The position numbers and the translations under genes are program-made. Positions 46,778-56,901 of a stretch of DNA of 64,000 bases are shown one piece after another. Under the pieces are notes generated by a model. It ran no database searches, was not told where the DNA came from, and saw nothing but the letters and a program-made list of their open reading frames with translations. The DNA comes from DATBVX01 sp963724625 (GTDB lineage: Bacteria > Pseudomonadota > Gammaproteobacteria > Steroidobacterales > Steroidobacteraceae), in the NCBI GenBank assembly GCA_963724625.1, contig CAVRVO010000029.1:186001-250000 (forward strand), given 5' to 3'. Each line of letters opens with the position of its first letter. The stretch's first letter is position 1.

Positions 46778-48555
46778 GCGCGCAGCGTGCCCTCAGCGGG
46801 ACGATAGACGACCATGATCGGCCTGCCGGGTGCAGTCTCGAACAAGCTGGCGAAGCGCTCGCGAAGCTGGCTGATTTCCGAGACGCCGAGGATCAGCATC
46901 TGATCAGGCGATTCGAACAGCTGCGCCGCCAGTTCTGTAGCGATATCGCCGAAGCGCAGCTCGGTACGCATGTCGAGGCTGTGCATCGCTTGCGCCTCGG
47001 AACGCGCATCCAGCAACGCGCGCATGCCGAGCGATCGATGGCTATCGGGTGTGCCGGGCGGCATGATGCCGACGTATACCGCTTCAGCCGACACGTGCCG
47101 CAACAAGCTGGCGGCCACCGCCATCGTGTCACTGCGCGCAGCTCGATCCAACCAGTGAATCAGGACCCGTTGTGGTTTCGTCGGTGGCGGTGGCAACACG
47201 AGTGCCTCAGTTACCCCTTGATGCAGCAACCATTCGATCTGGCCGATGACATCGGGTGCCGTAGCGAGGACTGCCACTCCGCCGCGATCTGCAGAGCTCG
47301 CGCCGTCGGTGCCATTCGCCAGGCGAAGCGCCGGCTCCACGCGCACATTGACCCGCGTCTTCATGCGGGCTGCCAGATCCAGCAGGAACGGATGGCGGCT
47401 CAAGTGCTCGGCGTCCTCGGCACTCGCACCGAACACGGTGTAGCTCGAGAGCGGCGTCGGCAAGACGTGAATGCGCCGCATGCCGATCGCGACGCTGTGC
47501 CCGGGCGCAAGGGGAAACGCCCGTTGCTCGCGCTGCGTACGGCTCGCCTCCAGGATGCCCGCGCCCGAACTGTTCTCCGGGCCGACGAGCTGTGGGACCG
47601 AGCCGTCGTTGAGCCGTATGCGAATGCGCTCCAGCGCGCCCGTAAAAACGATTTCATCCACGGCACCGTGCGCGATATACGGTGACGCCAGCGCTTCGGA
47701 TGTCGGCGCGAGCTCTGCCTCTTCGGGACGCAACACCGCAACCACCTCGTGCTCGCGGCGAGTGTCGGTCCGTTGCGCTCCCGGTATGTCGACTGGCGCG
47801 GCACCGAATCGGATGCCCTCGGGTGTCTGGCGTGCCAGCAGCAGATTCGCTGCACCGAGGAACGTAGCCACGAAACGCGTCGCAGGACGTGCGTACAGCT
47901 CATCGGGCGGCGCAGTTTCCAGCAGCCGCCCGAGATTCATCACGCCGATGCGATCGGCGAGCGCAAATGCTTCCTGCTGATCGTGCGTGACCAGAACGGT
48001 GCTGATCTTCAGCTCACGCTGTACCTGCCGGATCGTGCGGCGCAGCTCTTCGCGGATCTTCGCATCCAGTGCTCCGAAGGGCTCGTCCAGCAACAACACT
48101 TCGGGCTTGTGGGCCAGGGCACGCGCAACCGCAATGCGTTGCTGCTGGCCACCCGAGAGCTGTGTCGGCAATCGAGCCCCAAGCCCTTCCAGCGCGACCA
48201 ACCGCAGCAGTTCCTTGCGCCGCTTGCGTCGCTCGCTCGCACGTACGTGGCGCACGCGCAGCGCAAATTCGATGTTCTCCGCAACCGTCATGTGCTTGAA
48301 GAGAGCGTAGTTCTGGAACACCAGGCCAACGCCGCGCTGCCGAGCCGATACATTGGTCACGTCCCTGCCGTGCAGTGAAATGCGACCATGATCGACACTC
48401 GTCAGGCCCGCGATGGCACGCAGCAGCGTGCTCTTGCCGCTGCCGCTCGGCCCCAGAAGCACGAAGAACTCCCCGTCCCGAACGTCGAGCGAGACGTCGT
48501 TCACGACGGGCATGCCCTGGTAGCGCTTTGTAACCTGATCCAGTGTTATCGACAT
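46774..48555 (-). CDS. cysA: sulfate ABC transporter ATPase CysA with USP-like C-terminal domain
   Basis: 593 residues; CysA is usually about 350-365. Walker A is GPSGSGKST (about 35-43), signature LSGGQQQR, Walker B LLLDEPFGALD, H-loop VLVTHDQQEA. A TOBE-like domain follows (about 235-360, FVATFLGAANLLLARQTPEG). The last ~230 residues are extra. They read like a universal stress protein: VLIHWLDRAARSDTMAVA, YVGIMPPGTPDSH, then a glycine-containing GDIATELAAQLFESPDQMLI and LGVSEIS. This may add nucleotide sensing to the transporter. It heads the cysATW-kinase-regulator operon. Confidence 0.92.
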   Translation of the reverse strand: MSITLDQVTKRYQGMPVVNDVSLDVRDGEFFVLLGPSGSGKSTLLRAIAGLTSVDHGRISLHGRDVTNVSARQRGVGLVFQNYALFKHMTVAENIEFALRVRHVRASERRKRRKELLRLVALEGLGARLPTQLSGGQQQRIAVARALAHKPEVLLLDEPFGALDAKIREELRRTIRQVQRELKISTVLVTHDQQEAFALADRIGVMNLGRLLETAPPDELYARPATRFVATFLGAANLLLARQTPEGIRFGAAPVDIPGAQRTDTRREHEVVAVLRPEEAELAPTSEALASPYIAHGAVDEIVFTGALERIRIRLNDGSVPQLVGPENSSGAGILEASRTQREQRAFPLAPGHSVAIGMRRIHVLPTPLSSYTVFGASAEDAEHLSRHPFLLDLAARMKTRVNVRVEPALRLANGTDGASSADRGGVAVLATAPDVIGQIEWLLHQGVTEALVLPPPPTKPQRVLIHWLDRAARSDTMAVAASLLRHVSAEAVYVGIMPPGTPDSHRSLGMRALLDARSEAQAMHSLDMRTELRFGDIATELAAQLFESPDQMLILGVSEISQLRERFASLFETAPGRPIMVVYRPAEGTLRA

Positions 48556-48624
48556 ATGGACCTGACATCCCCGAACCGAACCAGGGGATGGTACCGGCAG
48601 CGGGGTCTGGGCGTCAGTTGGATC

Positions 48625-48652
48625 GCGGTTATAAGGCGGTTACAAGCGGTTA
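48625..48652. repeat. three direct copies of GCGGTTA upstream of cysA
   Basis: GCGGTTA at 48625, 48636 and 48646 (TAACCGC on the cysA strand), spaced 11 and 10 bases, so on one face of the helix. They lie about 70 bases before the cysA ATG and overlap a likely -10 (TATAAC). The third copy covers the stop of the agmatine deiminase. Likely operator for a tandem-binding regulator; the protein is not identified. Confidence 0.55.
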
Positions 48653-49769
48653 CGAACGCCGCACCCGCGCCCGTCGCGCACGCGGTATCTGCTGCGTTAT
48701 GCAATGGATATTGCCGCCTCCGAGAAGGATCTCGCGCGCGGCAACGCCCACAATCTTGTGCTTCGGAAACACACGCTTGAGCACGGCGACGGCGCCGCGA
48801 TCGCGTTTGGCATCGAGCAGCGGGACCACGATGCCCCGATTGGCGATGTAAAAATTGACATAAGACCCTGCGAGCCGATGCCCTGCGGGGCGGGCGCGGG
48901 TACCCGAGACCGCGCGCACTCCCTGGACCTCCTCCTGCGTCGCATAGAGCGGGCCGGGCTGAATCAATTTGTGGACCTTGAAGCGTCGGCCCCGGGCATC
49001 GCGCGCCTGCGAAAGGCGCTCGAACGCATCATGGGAGATCGCATACTGGGGATCGGCGCGGTCATTGGTCCAGGTCAGGCACACCTCGCCAGGGCGTACG
49101 AAGCAGCAGAGGTTGTCGACATGGCCGTCCGTTTCATCGAGATAAACCCCCCGCCACAGCCAGATGACGACCTCGACCCCGAGATAGGCGCGCAGGTACT
49201 CCTCGATCTGCGGGCGCGTGAGATCGGGATTGCGGTTCGGATTGAGCAGACACTCTTCGGTAGTAATGCACGTGCCCTCCCCGTCCACGTGGATCGCCCC
49301 ACCCTCGAGTATCAGCGGCGCGCGATAACGGTCGAGCCGCTCGACCGCCAGCACCTGGCGCGCCACGCGTTCATCCCGGTCCCAGGGTACGTACAGCCCG
49401 CCGTTCAGGCCGCCCCAGGCGTTGAAGCGCCAATCGATGCCACGACGCTGGCCGCGGTCATTGACGACGACTGTCGGTCCGACATCGCGCATCCATGCAT
49501 CATCGCTGGGGATCTGCACCACGCGCACGCCCTTTGCCAACTGCGCTCGCGCATTCGCGAACTGCGCGCGCGATGCGCCGACTTTCACCGGCTCGAATTT
49601 CGCGATCGCTGCGGCTACGGCGGCAAACGCCGCTCTGCGCAGGTCCCGCATCCATTCGCCAGTTGTCCCCGCGCTCAGGCCAAAGCAACCAGCAGCCGGA
49701 GTGCGGCTCGAACTCGCCGGGCATGTGGAAGCCATGGCGTGCTGGGGTACCTCGAATGGTTCGGCTCAT
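48650..49769 (-). pseudogene. aguA: agmatine deiminase gene with a +1 frameshift
   Basis: The N-terminal frame from the ATG at 49769 gives SRTIRGTPARHGFHMPGEFE and GCWLLWPERGDNWRMDAGPAQ, the normal start of the family. The main frame continues AAFAAVAAAIAKFEPVKVGA and carries all active-site regions (DDAWMRDVGPTVVV, EGGAIHVDGEG, DGHVDN) and the catalytic Cys in GGGNIHCITQQIP. An extra base near 49634 separates them; without it PAQAAFAAVA reads through. The enzyme converts agmatine to N-carbamoylputrescine. No N-carbamoylputrescine amidase gene is adjacent. Confidence 0.88.
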
Positions 49770-49828
49770 GGTTGCTGGCGATGCGGGATGCAAGGGACGC
49801 GGAATTGTAGTCGAATGCGAATCCAGCC

Positions 49829-50593
49829 ATGAGCTTCCCCGCAGCCAGCGCCGATTGGTATCGAACTTTCTTCATCGCGCCGTTCAACGAACTATGGGAC
49901 CGCGTGATTCCTGAGGAGGTGACGGCGCGCGAAACGCAGTTCCTCCTTGCGCAGCTGCAGCTCGGCACAGGTGCCAAGATCCTGGACGTGCCGTGCGGTT
50001 CAGCGCGTATCAGCGTAGCCCTTGCTGCCGCGGGCCACACTGTCACCGGCGTCGACCTGTCGAGCGACGCACTGGAGCGCGCGCAAGCACGCATGCGCGC
50101 GGCGGGGGTCACGGTTGACTTGAGACACGCCGACATGCGCGAGCTGCCGCAGACGCACACCTTCGATGCTGCGGTCTGCCTGGGCAACAGCTTCGGCTAC
50201 CTGGCACACGAAGGAATGGTCGAATTCCTGGCAGCACTCGCCGGCACGCTGCGACCCGGCGGGCGCGCAGTGATTCACACCGCGCTCTGCGCCGAGTCGA
50301 TTCTCACCAGCGTCAAACCGCGGGAGAGTTATGACTTCGGCGATATTCGTTTCGAAATTCACAATCGCTACGATGCCTTTCAGAGCCGCCTCGAAACCGA
50401 ATACGTGCTCACACAGGGTGCGCAGACGTGGTGCCAGCGCGGGTCGCAACAGGTTTACACCGTCGCCGAGCTCAGGCGACTGCTGGAGGCGAATGGTCTG
50501 GAGGTGCTCGCGCTATTCAGCGGCGTCGAAGCACAGCCGTACGCACTGGGCGAAGGTGAGCTCTACGTCGTAGCTCAGGCGCCGACGAGATAG
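49829..50593 (+). CDS. class I SAM-dependent methyltransferase
   Basis: 254 residues. Motif I is ILDVPCGSARISVALA (about 52-67), motif II TVTGVDLSSDALERA, and the acidic HADMRELP. The remaining motifs are FDAAVCLGNSFGYL and AALAGTLRPGGRAVIHT. It resembles small-molecule methyltransferases; the substrate is unknown. The start is 59 bases from the agmatine deiminase start (divergent). The stop overlaps the convergent PAP2 gene by 19 bases. Confidence 0.85.
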   Translation: MSFPAASADWYRTFFIAPFNELWDRVIPEEVTARETQFLLAQLQLGTGAKILDVPCGSARISVALAAAGHTVTGVDLSSDALERAQARMRAAGVTVDLRHADMRELPQTHTFDAAVCLGNSFGYLAHEGMVEFLAALAGTLRPGGRAVIHTALCAESILTSVKPRESYDFGDIRFEIHNRYDAFQSRLETEYVLTQGAQTWCQRGSQQVYTVAELRRLLEANGLEVLALFSGVEAQPYALGEGELYVVAQAPTR

Positions 50594-51117
50594 AGGCTGA
50601 AGGTCGCGAGAACTGTGCCGAGCACTGCTCCGGCGAGAACGTCAGTCGGATAGTGCAGTCCGAGAACCACGCGCGATGCCGCGACCAGCGCTGCGAACGG
50701 CACGAGCAGCACTGCGAACTCCGGGAAGTACGTGCTTACGAGGATGGTGAAGGACACCGCGTGTAGCGTGTGTCCCGAGGGGAAGCTATAGCGATCGAGC
50801 GGCGCCGTCCCCAGGTGGATCCGCGCATCGGAGATGAATGGGCGCTCGCGCACCAAAGTGCGCTTCAGCCCTTTGTAAAGTGCGACACCGACCAATCCCG
50901 TCGCCACCATCTGCAATGCGGCGTGACGACCGACGTCGCCGAACAGAATCGGCAACACCAGCATCAGGGCGTACCAGAACACGCCGTCGCCCAACCGGCT
51001 TATGGCGCGGAAGAACTCGCGCACGCTTCGTCGTGCGCACGCGCGGTTCAGCTGCACGCATAGCGACAGCTCCGCCGCGTCGAAGCGGCGCATCACTTGT
51101 GTCGCTCTGCTCACCAT
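50575..51117 (-). CDS. PAP2-family membrane phosphatase
   Basis: 180 residues from an internal ATG. The three phosphatase motifs are intact: KRTLVRERP, PSGHT and SRVVLGLHYPTD with catalytic His. Four to six transmembrane helices surround them. It probably hydrolyses undecaprenyl pyrophosphate or a phospholipid phosphate at the inner membrane. Divergent from the response regulator gene. Confidence 0.85.
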   Translation of the reverse strand: MVSRATQVMRRFDAAELSLCVQLNRACARRSVREFFRAISRLGDGVFWYALMLVLPILFGDVGRHAALQMVATGLVGVALYKGLKRTLVRERPFISDARIHLGTAPLDRYSFPSGHTLHAVSFTILVSTYFPEFAVLLVPFAALVAASRVVLGLHYPTDVLAGAVLGTVLATFSLYLVGA

Positions 51118-51162
51118 GACATCTGCCTCCTGCCCCCGGGATGCCGCACAAGGCGCATGCAC

Positions 51163-51338
51163 ACTTCGGGACGTTGGCAGGATCGGGTGGGAGTGCTACG
51201 GAAGCGTTGCTTTAGGGTTAATTATTTATGACATTCATTAAGTTATATGATGTTTGTAAGGTTTGACGCAGGATCAGGCCTCTCAGAGCCCCTGGGCATC
51301 ACTCTTTTACTCTTCGCCGGATCTGCCACACTTCTGCC
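51163..51338. promoter_or_regulatory. AT-rich divergent regulatory region
   Basis: The block at about 51208-51262 is strikingly AT-rich for this genome (TTAATTATTTATGACATTC, TTATATGATG). It lies between the PAP2 gene and the response regulator, so it probably contains their promoters and the regulator's operator. A specific -35/-10 pair cannot be assigned. Confidence 0.5.
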
Positions 51339-52016
51339 ATGCAAATCCTGCTCGTGGAAGATCACCCGGACATCGCGGAAAACGTCTGCGAATTCCTGGC
51401 TGCCAAGGGCCACCAGGTGAACCACGTGCTCACCGGCGAGGATGGCCTGAATCAGGCGCGCGCCACGCCCTTCGACATCATCGTGCTCGATGTGATGCTG
51501 CCCGGCATGGATGGCCTCGCCGTGTGCCGCGCACTCCGCTCTGAGATTCGCTCGGTCGCACCGGTGCTGATGCTTACCGCCAAGGATCTCGTGATCGACA
51601 AGGTCGCGGGCTTCGAGGCGGGCGCGGACGACTACCTGGTGAAACCGTTCTCGCTGCTCGAGCTGGAAGCACGCCTCGGCGCATTGGCTCGCCGCGCCGT
51701 GCCGCGCGCCACCGAAGGCATTTTGCGTGTCGCAGATCTCACTTACTGCCCTGACACTTTGAACGCGGAACGCGATGGCGTTGCCATCAAGCTCAATCCG
51801 AGTACGCGGCGGCTGCTGGTATTGCTGATGCAGAACACGCACCGGGTCGTTACGCGTCGTGAGCTCGAGCACGAGCTGTGGGGAGATCAACCGCCGGACG
51901 GCGATGTTCTGCGCGCGCACATGTACGCTTTGCGCAACGCGATCGACAAGCCGTTTGCGCAGAAGCTACTGCATACGCACCACGGCGAGGGATACCGCCT
52001 GGCACTCTCCGACTGA
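51339..52016 (+). CDS. OmpR/PhoP-type response regulator
   Basis: 225 residues. Receiver domain with ILLVEDHPDIAEN, phosphoacceptor Asp about 51 (IIVLDVMLPGMDG), MLTAKD and VKPFSLLELEAR. The winged helix covers about 150-222 (LNPSTRRLLVLLMQNTHRVV, LWGDQPPDGDVLRAH, LHTHHGEGYRL). The stop TGA overlaps the kinase ATG. The pair is autonomous; the AT-rich region upstream is a likely autoregulatory site. Confidence 0.9.
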   Translation: MQILLVEDHPDIAENVCEFLAAKGHQVNHVLTGEDGLNQARATPFDIIVLDVMLPGMDGLAVCRALRSEIRSVAPVLMLTAKDLVIDKVAGFEAGADDYLVKPFSLLELEARLGALARRAVPRATEGILRVADLTYCPDTLNAERDGVAIKLNPSTRRLLVLLMQNTHRVVTRRELEHELWGDQPPDGDVLRAHMYALRNAIDKPFAQKLLHTHHGEGYRLALSD

Positions 52017-53260
52017 TGCGTCACCTCAGCCTGCGGGCCCGGTTCGTCTGGGGAATTTTTTTCTGCGTCGGTCTAACGCTCCTGCTGCTTGCCTGCTGGA
52101 GCATCTGGGCCAGTCAGCGCGTCGAGCAGGGTTTGCTCAGCGACGTGATGAAAACTCATCTCGCGATCTATGCAGGCTACGTGGAACGGCACGAAGCACT
52201 GCCGCCACCTCAGGATGGCAAGCTCGCGTTCTACCGGCAAAGCTCGCCCGACCTGCCGCGAGAGATTTCAATGCTCACGCCCGGCTGCCATCAGCGCGTG
52301 CCGGTTGGAACGAAGCTCATGCAGGTGCTGGTCAAGGACCTGCCCAGCGGGCGCGTGTTCGTCACCTTCGATGTCACGCAACACGAGATGCGCACGCAAT
52401 GGGCGTGGCGCCTGCTCTACTGCATCATCGCAGTCACGCTGGTGGTGATTGCAGCGACGGCTATCTGGGTCTCGCGCAGCATCCTGGCGCCGGTGACGGC
52501 GCTCGCACAGCGCTTGCGCCGCATCGATCCGCGCCAGCGCAATCAACGCCTCGGCCCCGACCACTCGCAACACGAGCTGGCGCCGATCGCGGATTCCATC
52601 GACGGATTCCTCGAGCGGCTGGACGGCTTCGTCGAGCGCGAACAATCCTTCACCGCCACCGCCAGTCACGAGCTGCGCACTCCGCTCGCCGTGATCCAGG
52701 GCGCCACCGAGATCCTCGCTGACCAGACACGCGAACGGCCGGCAGCGCAAAAAGCGTTGAGCCGGATCCGCCGCGCGGCAAACGAAATGTCGGACTTCAC
52801 CCAGGCGCTCCTGATGCTGTCGCGCGAGGCGCAATCGGAGACCGACCCGGGCGCGGTCTGCGATGTGGGTGAGATCATGCCGCGCATCGCGGAGGAGCAG
52901 CGCGAGCTGCTCAACGGCCGGCCGGTCGGCATAGAGTGCATGTGCGGCGATACGCTACGCGTGCAAGCGCCACCGAGTCTGGTGACGATTGTGATCGGGA
53001 ACTTGTTCCGTAACGCGATCGCGCACACCGACCGCGGCGCCGTGCAATGTGAAATCGCCGGGCGGACGTTGCGCATCCGCGATAGCGGACCGGGCATTTC
53101 GCCCGCCCACATGAATCAGGTCTTCGATCGCAACTTCACCACGCGCCCCGGCGGCTACGGCGTGGGGTTGTACCTCACCAAGCGCATCTGCGACCGCTAC
53201 GGGTGGAAGATCGCGCTCGAGAGCAGCCGCACCGGGACCATCGCGTCCGTGACTTTCTAG
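52016..53260 (+). CDS. membrane sensor histidine kinase
   Basis: 414 residues. TM1 at about 11-31 (FVWGIFFCVGLTLLLLACWS), a periplasmic region of about 95 residues with LPSGRVFVTFDVTQ, TM2 about 134-157, HAMP, HisKA (TASHELRTPLAVIQG, catalytic His about 222) and the ATPase domain with NLFRNAIAHTDRGAV (N box), IRDSGPGISPAHM (G1) and GVGLYLTKRICDRYG (G2). The signal is unknown. All catalytic motifs are intact. Confidence 0.9.
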   Translation: MRHLSLRARFVWGIFFCVGLTLLLLACWSIWASQRVEQGLLSDVMKTHLAIYAGYVERHEALPPPQDGKLAFYRQSSPDLPREISMLTPGCHQRVPVGTKLMQVLVKDLPSGRVFVTFDVTQHEMRTQWAWRLLYCIIAVTLVVIAATAIWVSRSILAPVTALAQRLRRIDPRQRNQRLGPDHSQHELAPIADSIDGFLERLDGFVEREQSFTATASHELRTPLAVIQGATEILADQTRERPAAQKALSRIRRAANEMSDFTQALLMLSREAQSETDPGAVCDVGEIMPRIAEEQRELLNGRPVGIECMCGDTLRVQAPPSLVTIVIGNLFRNAIAHTDRGAVQCEIAGRTLRIRDSGPGISPAHMNQVFDRNFTTRPGGYGVGLYLTKRICDRYGWKIALESSRTGTIASVTF

Positions 53261-53365
53261 ATCGCGGCTCTTTGCCCACACTGGCTGGTCGTTGAAGCAA
53301 GGCGACCAAGTGCGTGTGTTAGCATGCGCGCCTCGCTGCCCCGCCGTTCCATTGAGGAGAGCGAC

Positions 53366-54676
<1,311 letters not shown>

Positions 54677-54687
54677 GGTGCGAGTCC

Positions 54688-56439
54688 GTGCAGCCGAGCG
54701 ACTCTCGCGCCTTCCACGATCCCGCCCTCGCCGTGCAGTGCGCCCACGATGTCGCTGCAGCGTTCGTCGACTACAACAACGAATTCCGTGCCATCACACG
54801 TCGTGCGCCCGCCCACTTTGAGGCTCGCGACTGGCGCGGCAGCCAGCGCGATGCCGTCCAGCGCATCGAGCTTTACGATCGGTTCGTCAACGCGACGATT
54901 GCGCAACTGAAGGTGAAGCTCGGGCCGGCGGCGCTCGACCCCGAACTGTGGCGTTCGATCCGGCGGCACTTCGCGATTCTCGTCGAACACCTGCCCGACA
55001 CCGAATTCACCAAGACCTTCTTCAGCTCGATCACCCGCCGCCTGTTCGGCACTGTGGGTGTCGCAGCGGACCTGGAGTTCGTGGCGCTCGATCTCGATCC
55101 GCTCGGCAGCATCACCTCGCACGTCGTCACCAACACATATTTGAATCGCGGCTCGCTGCAGCTGATGTGCGAACAGATTCTGACCGACTTTCGCTTCCAC
55201 ACGCCGTGGAAGGATTTCGATCGCAGCGTCGCCCACGTTGCAACGGAAGTGGCGGCGCATTGCCAGCAGGCCGGCGAGCGGCGCTCCGTCGAACAGATCG
55301 AGATCATCCGCCCTGTCTTCTACCAGATGACGCGCGCGTACCTCGTGGGGCGCGTTATTGGGCGTGGCTGGACGCTGCCGCTGGTGATTGCATTGAAGAA
55401 CACCGACGGTGGCGTGCTGGTGGATGCGGTGATGATGCGCGAAGCCGACGTCAGCATCGTATTCAGTTTCGCGCGTTCCTATTTTCATGTCGACCTGGAG
55501 CGCGTCGGCGAAGCCGTGGTGTTTCTCAAGTCGATGCTGCCTCGCAAGCCGGTAAGCGAGTTGTTCACGGTGTTGGGTCGGGCCAAGCAGGGGAAGACCG
55601 AACGCTATCGGGAACTGTTCCGGCATCTGCAGCAGTCGAGTGACGAATTCGTGCATGCGCCGGGAGATCGCGGGCTGGTGATGATCTGTTTCACCCTGCC
55701 CTCCTTTGACATCGTGTTCAAAGTCATCCGCGATCGCTTTCCCTATCCCAAGAGCATCCTGCGACAGGACGTCATTGCGAAATACGAAATGGTTTTCAAG
55801 CACGATCGTGCCGGCCGGCTGGTGGACGCCCAGGAATTCAAGCGGCTGCGTTTTCCGAAGCAGCGATTTTCAGCACCGCTCCTGGAAGAGCTGTACGGCG
55901 AGGCAGCCGGCAGCGTGCATGTCGACGGCGAGGACCTGATCTTCGATCATATGTACATCGAACGGCGCATGACGCCGCTCAACCTGTACCTCGGTGGTCA
56001 GGCGCGCGAGGCTGCGGAGTTGGCGGTGCTTGACTACGGTCAAGCGATCCGCGACCTCGCATACACGAACATCTTTGCCGGAGACCTGCTGCTGAAGAAT
56101 TTCGGCGTTACGCGCCACGGGCGCGTGATCTTTTACGACTACGACGAGCTGTGCCGGGTCACGGACTGTCGCTTTCGCGACATGCCGCAGGCGACGAGCG
56201 AGGAAGACGAGATGCGCGGTGAAGCCTGGTTCTACGTCGCCGACAACGATGTGTTCCCTGAGACCTTCATGGCATTCCTCGGCTTCGACCCCGGCCTCAA
56301 GCAGGCCTTTCTGGAGGTCCATGGCGAGATCCTGACCGCGGAGTTCTGGCGGCATGTACAGCAGCGCCACTTGGGCGGCGAACTGATGGAAGTGCTGCCG
56401 TACCATCCGCACCGGGTGCGGGTGGCGAGCAGCTTCTAG
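54688..56439 (+). CDS. aceK: isocitrate dehydrogenase kinase/phosphatase
   Basis: 583 residues from a GTG start, matching the family length. Conserved parts include VHVDGEDLIFDHMYIERRM and the kinase core VLDYGQAIRDLAYTNIF, DLLLKNFGVTRHGRVIFYDY (containing the metal-binding Asp-Tyr region) and LCRVTDCRFRDMP. AceK switches Icd on or off by phosphorylating its active-site Ser, diverting carbon to the glyoxylate shunt. Direct icd-aceK linkage is less common than the enterobacterial aceBAK. Confidence 0.95.
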   Translation: MQPSDSRAFHDPALAVQCAHDVAAAFVDYNNEFRAITRRAPAHFEARDWRGSQRDAVQRIELYDRFVNATIAQLKVKLGPAALDPELWRSIRRHFAILVEHLPDTEFTKTFFSSITRRLFGTVGVAADLEFVALDLDPLGSITSHVVTNTYLNRGSLQLMCEQILTDFRFHTPWKDFDRSVAHVATEVAAHCQQAGERRSVEQIEIIRPVFYQMTRAYLVGRVIGRGWTLPLVIALKNTDGGVLVDAVMMREADVSIVFSFARSYFHVDLERVGEAVVFLKSMLPRKPVSELFTVLGRAKQGKTERYRELFRHLQQSSDEFVHAPGDRGLVMICFTLPSFDIVFKVIRDRFPYPKSILRQDVIAKYEMVFKHDRAGRLVDAQEFKRLRFPKQRFSAPLLEELYGEAAGSVHVDGEDLIFDHMYIERRMTPLNLYLGGQAREAAELAVLDYGQAIRDLAYTNIFAGDLLLKNFGVTRHGRVIFYDYDELCRVTDCRFRDMPQATSEEDEMRGEAWFYVADNDVFPETFMAFLGFDPGLKQAFLEVHGEILTAEFWRHVQQRHLGGELMEVLPYHPHRVRVASSF

Positions 56440-56519
56440 GCCGAAGGGAGCTGCGGGATTTAAGCATTTCCTCTTTTGCGGGTCTGACACGAACCAGCTT
56501 GTCCCGCTGGCACTCGGTA

Positions 56520-56566
56520 TTGACTACCTTTTAAGCTATTGGTACCTTGCTTATCAAAGGTACCTT
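56520..56566 (+). promoter_or_regulatory. padR promoter with three TACCTT repeats of 18-base period
   Basis: TACCTT starts at 56525, 56543 and 56561, exactly 18 bases apart. The second and third are the larger GGTACCTT; the third sits in AAGGTACCTT, a palindrome. TTGACT (56520-56525) lies 17 bases before the second copy, a plausible -35/-10 pair. It is 10 bases before the PadR start, as expected for autorepression. Confidence 0.6.
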
Positions 56567-56575
56567 CCTAATACC

Positions 56576-56899
56576 ATGGCCATCGACGAGAAATTCAGCT
56601 CGATCCGCAAGGGACTCCTCGAGTTCCTGATCCTGAAGATCATCGCCGCCGACAAGGTGTATGTCGCCGACATGATGCAGCAGCTGGGGAGCACCGAGTT
56701 TGCCACCCAGGAAGGAACCCTCTACCCCCTGCTGAGCAAGATGCGCCGCGAAGATCTGGTCGACTACGAATGGCGCGAGTCGGACGCAGGACCACCACGC
56801 AAGTACTACAAGCTCACGGCCAAGGGCAAGTCGCAACTGGCAGAGCTCAACCGATACTGGAAGCAGATCAACTCGACTGTGGAAGAGATGGGGCAGTAG
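56576..56899 (+). CDS. PadR-family transcriptional regulator
   Basis: 107 residues. The winged helix-turn-helix has the family core LLEFLILKIIAADKVYVADM, GTLYPLLSKMRREDLVDYEW and PRKYYKLTAKGKSQLAEL. Small PadR members usually repress their own operon and an adjacent membrane protein gene. It lies 2 bases from the PspC-domain gene and its start is just after the TACCTT repeat array. Confidence 0.92.
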   Translation: MAIDEKFSSIRKGLLEFLILKIIAADKVYVADMMQQLGSTEFATQEGTLYPLLSKMRREDLVDYEWRESDAGPPRKYYKLTAKGKSQLAELNRYWKQINSTVEEMGQ

Positions 56900-56901
56900 C
56901 C

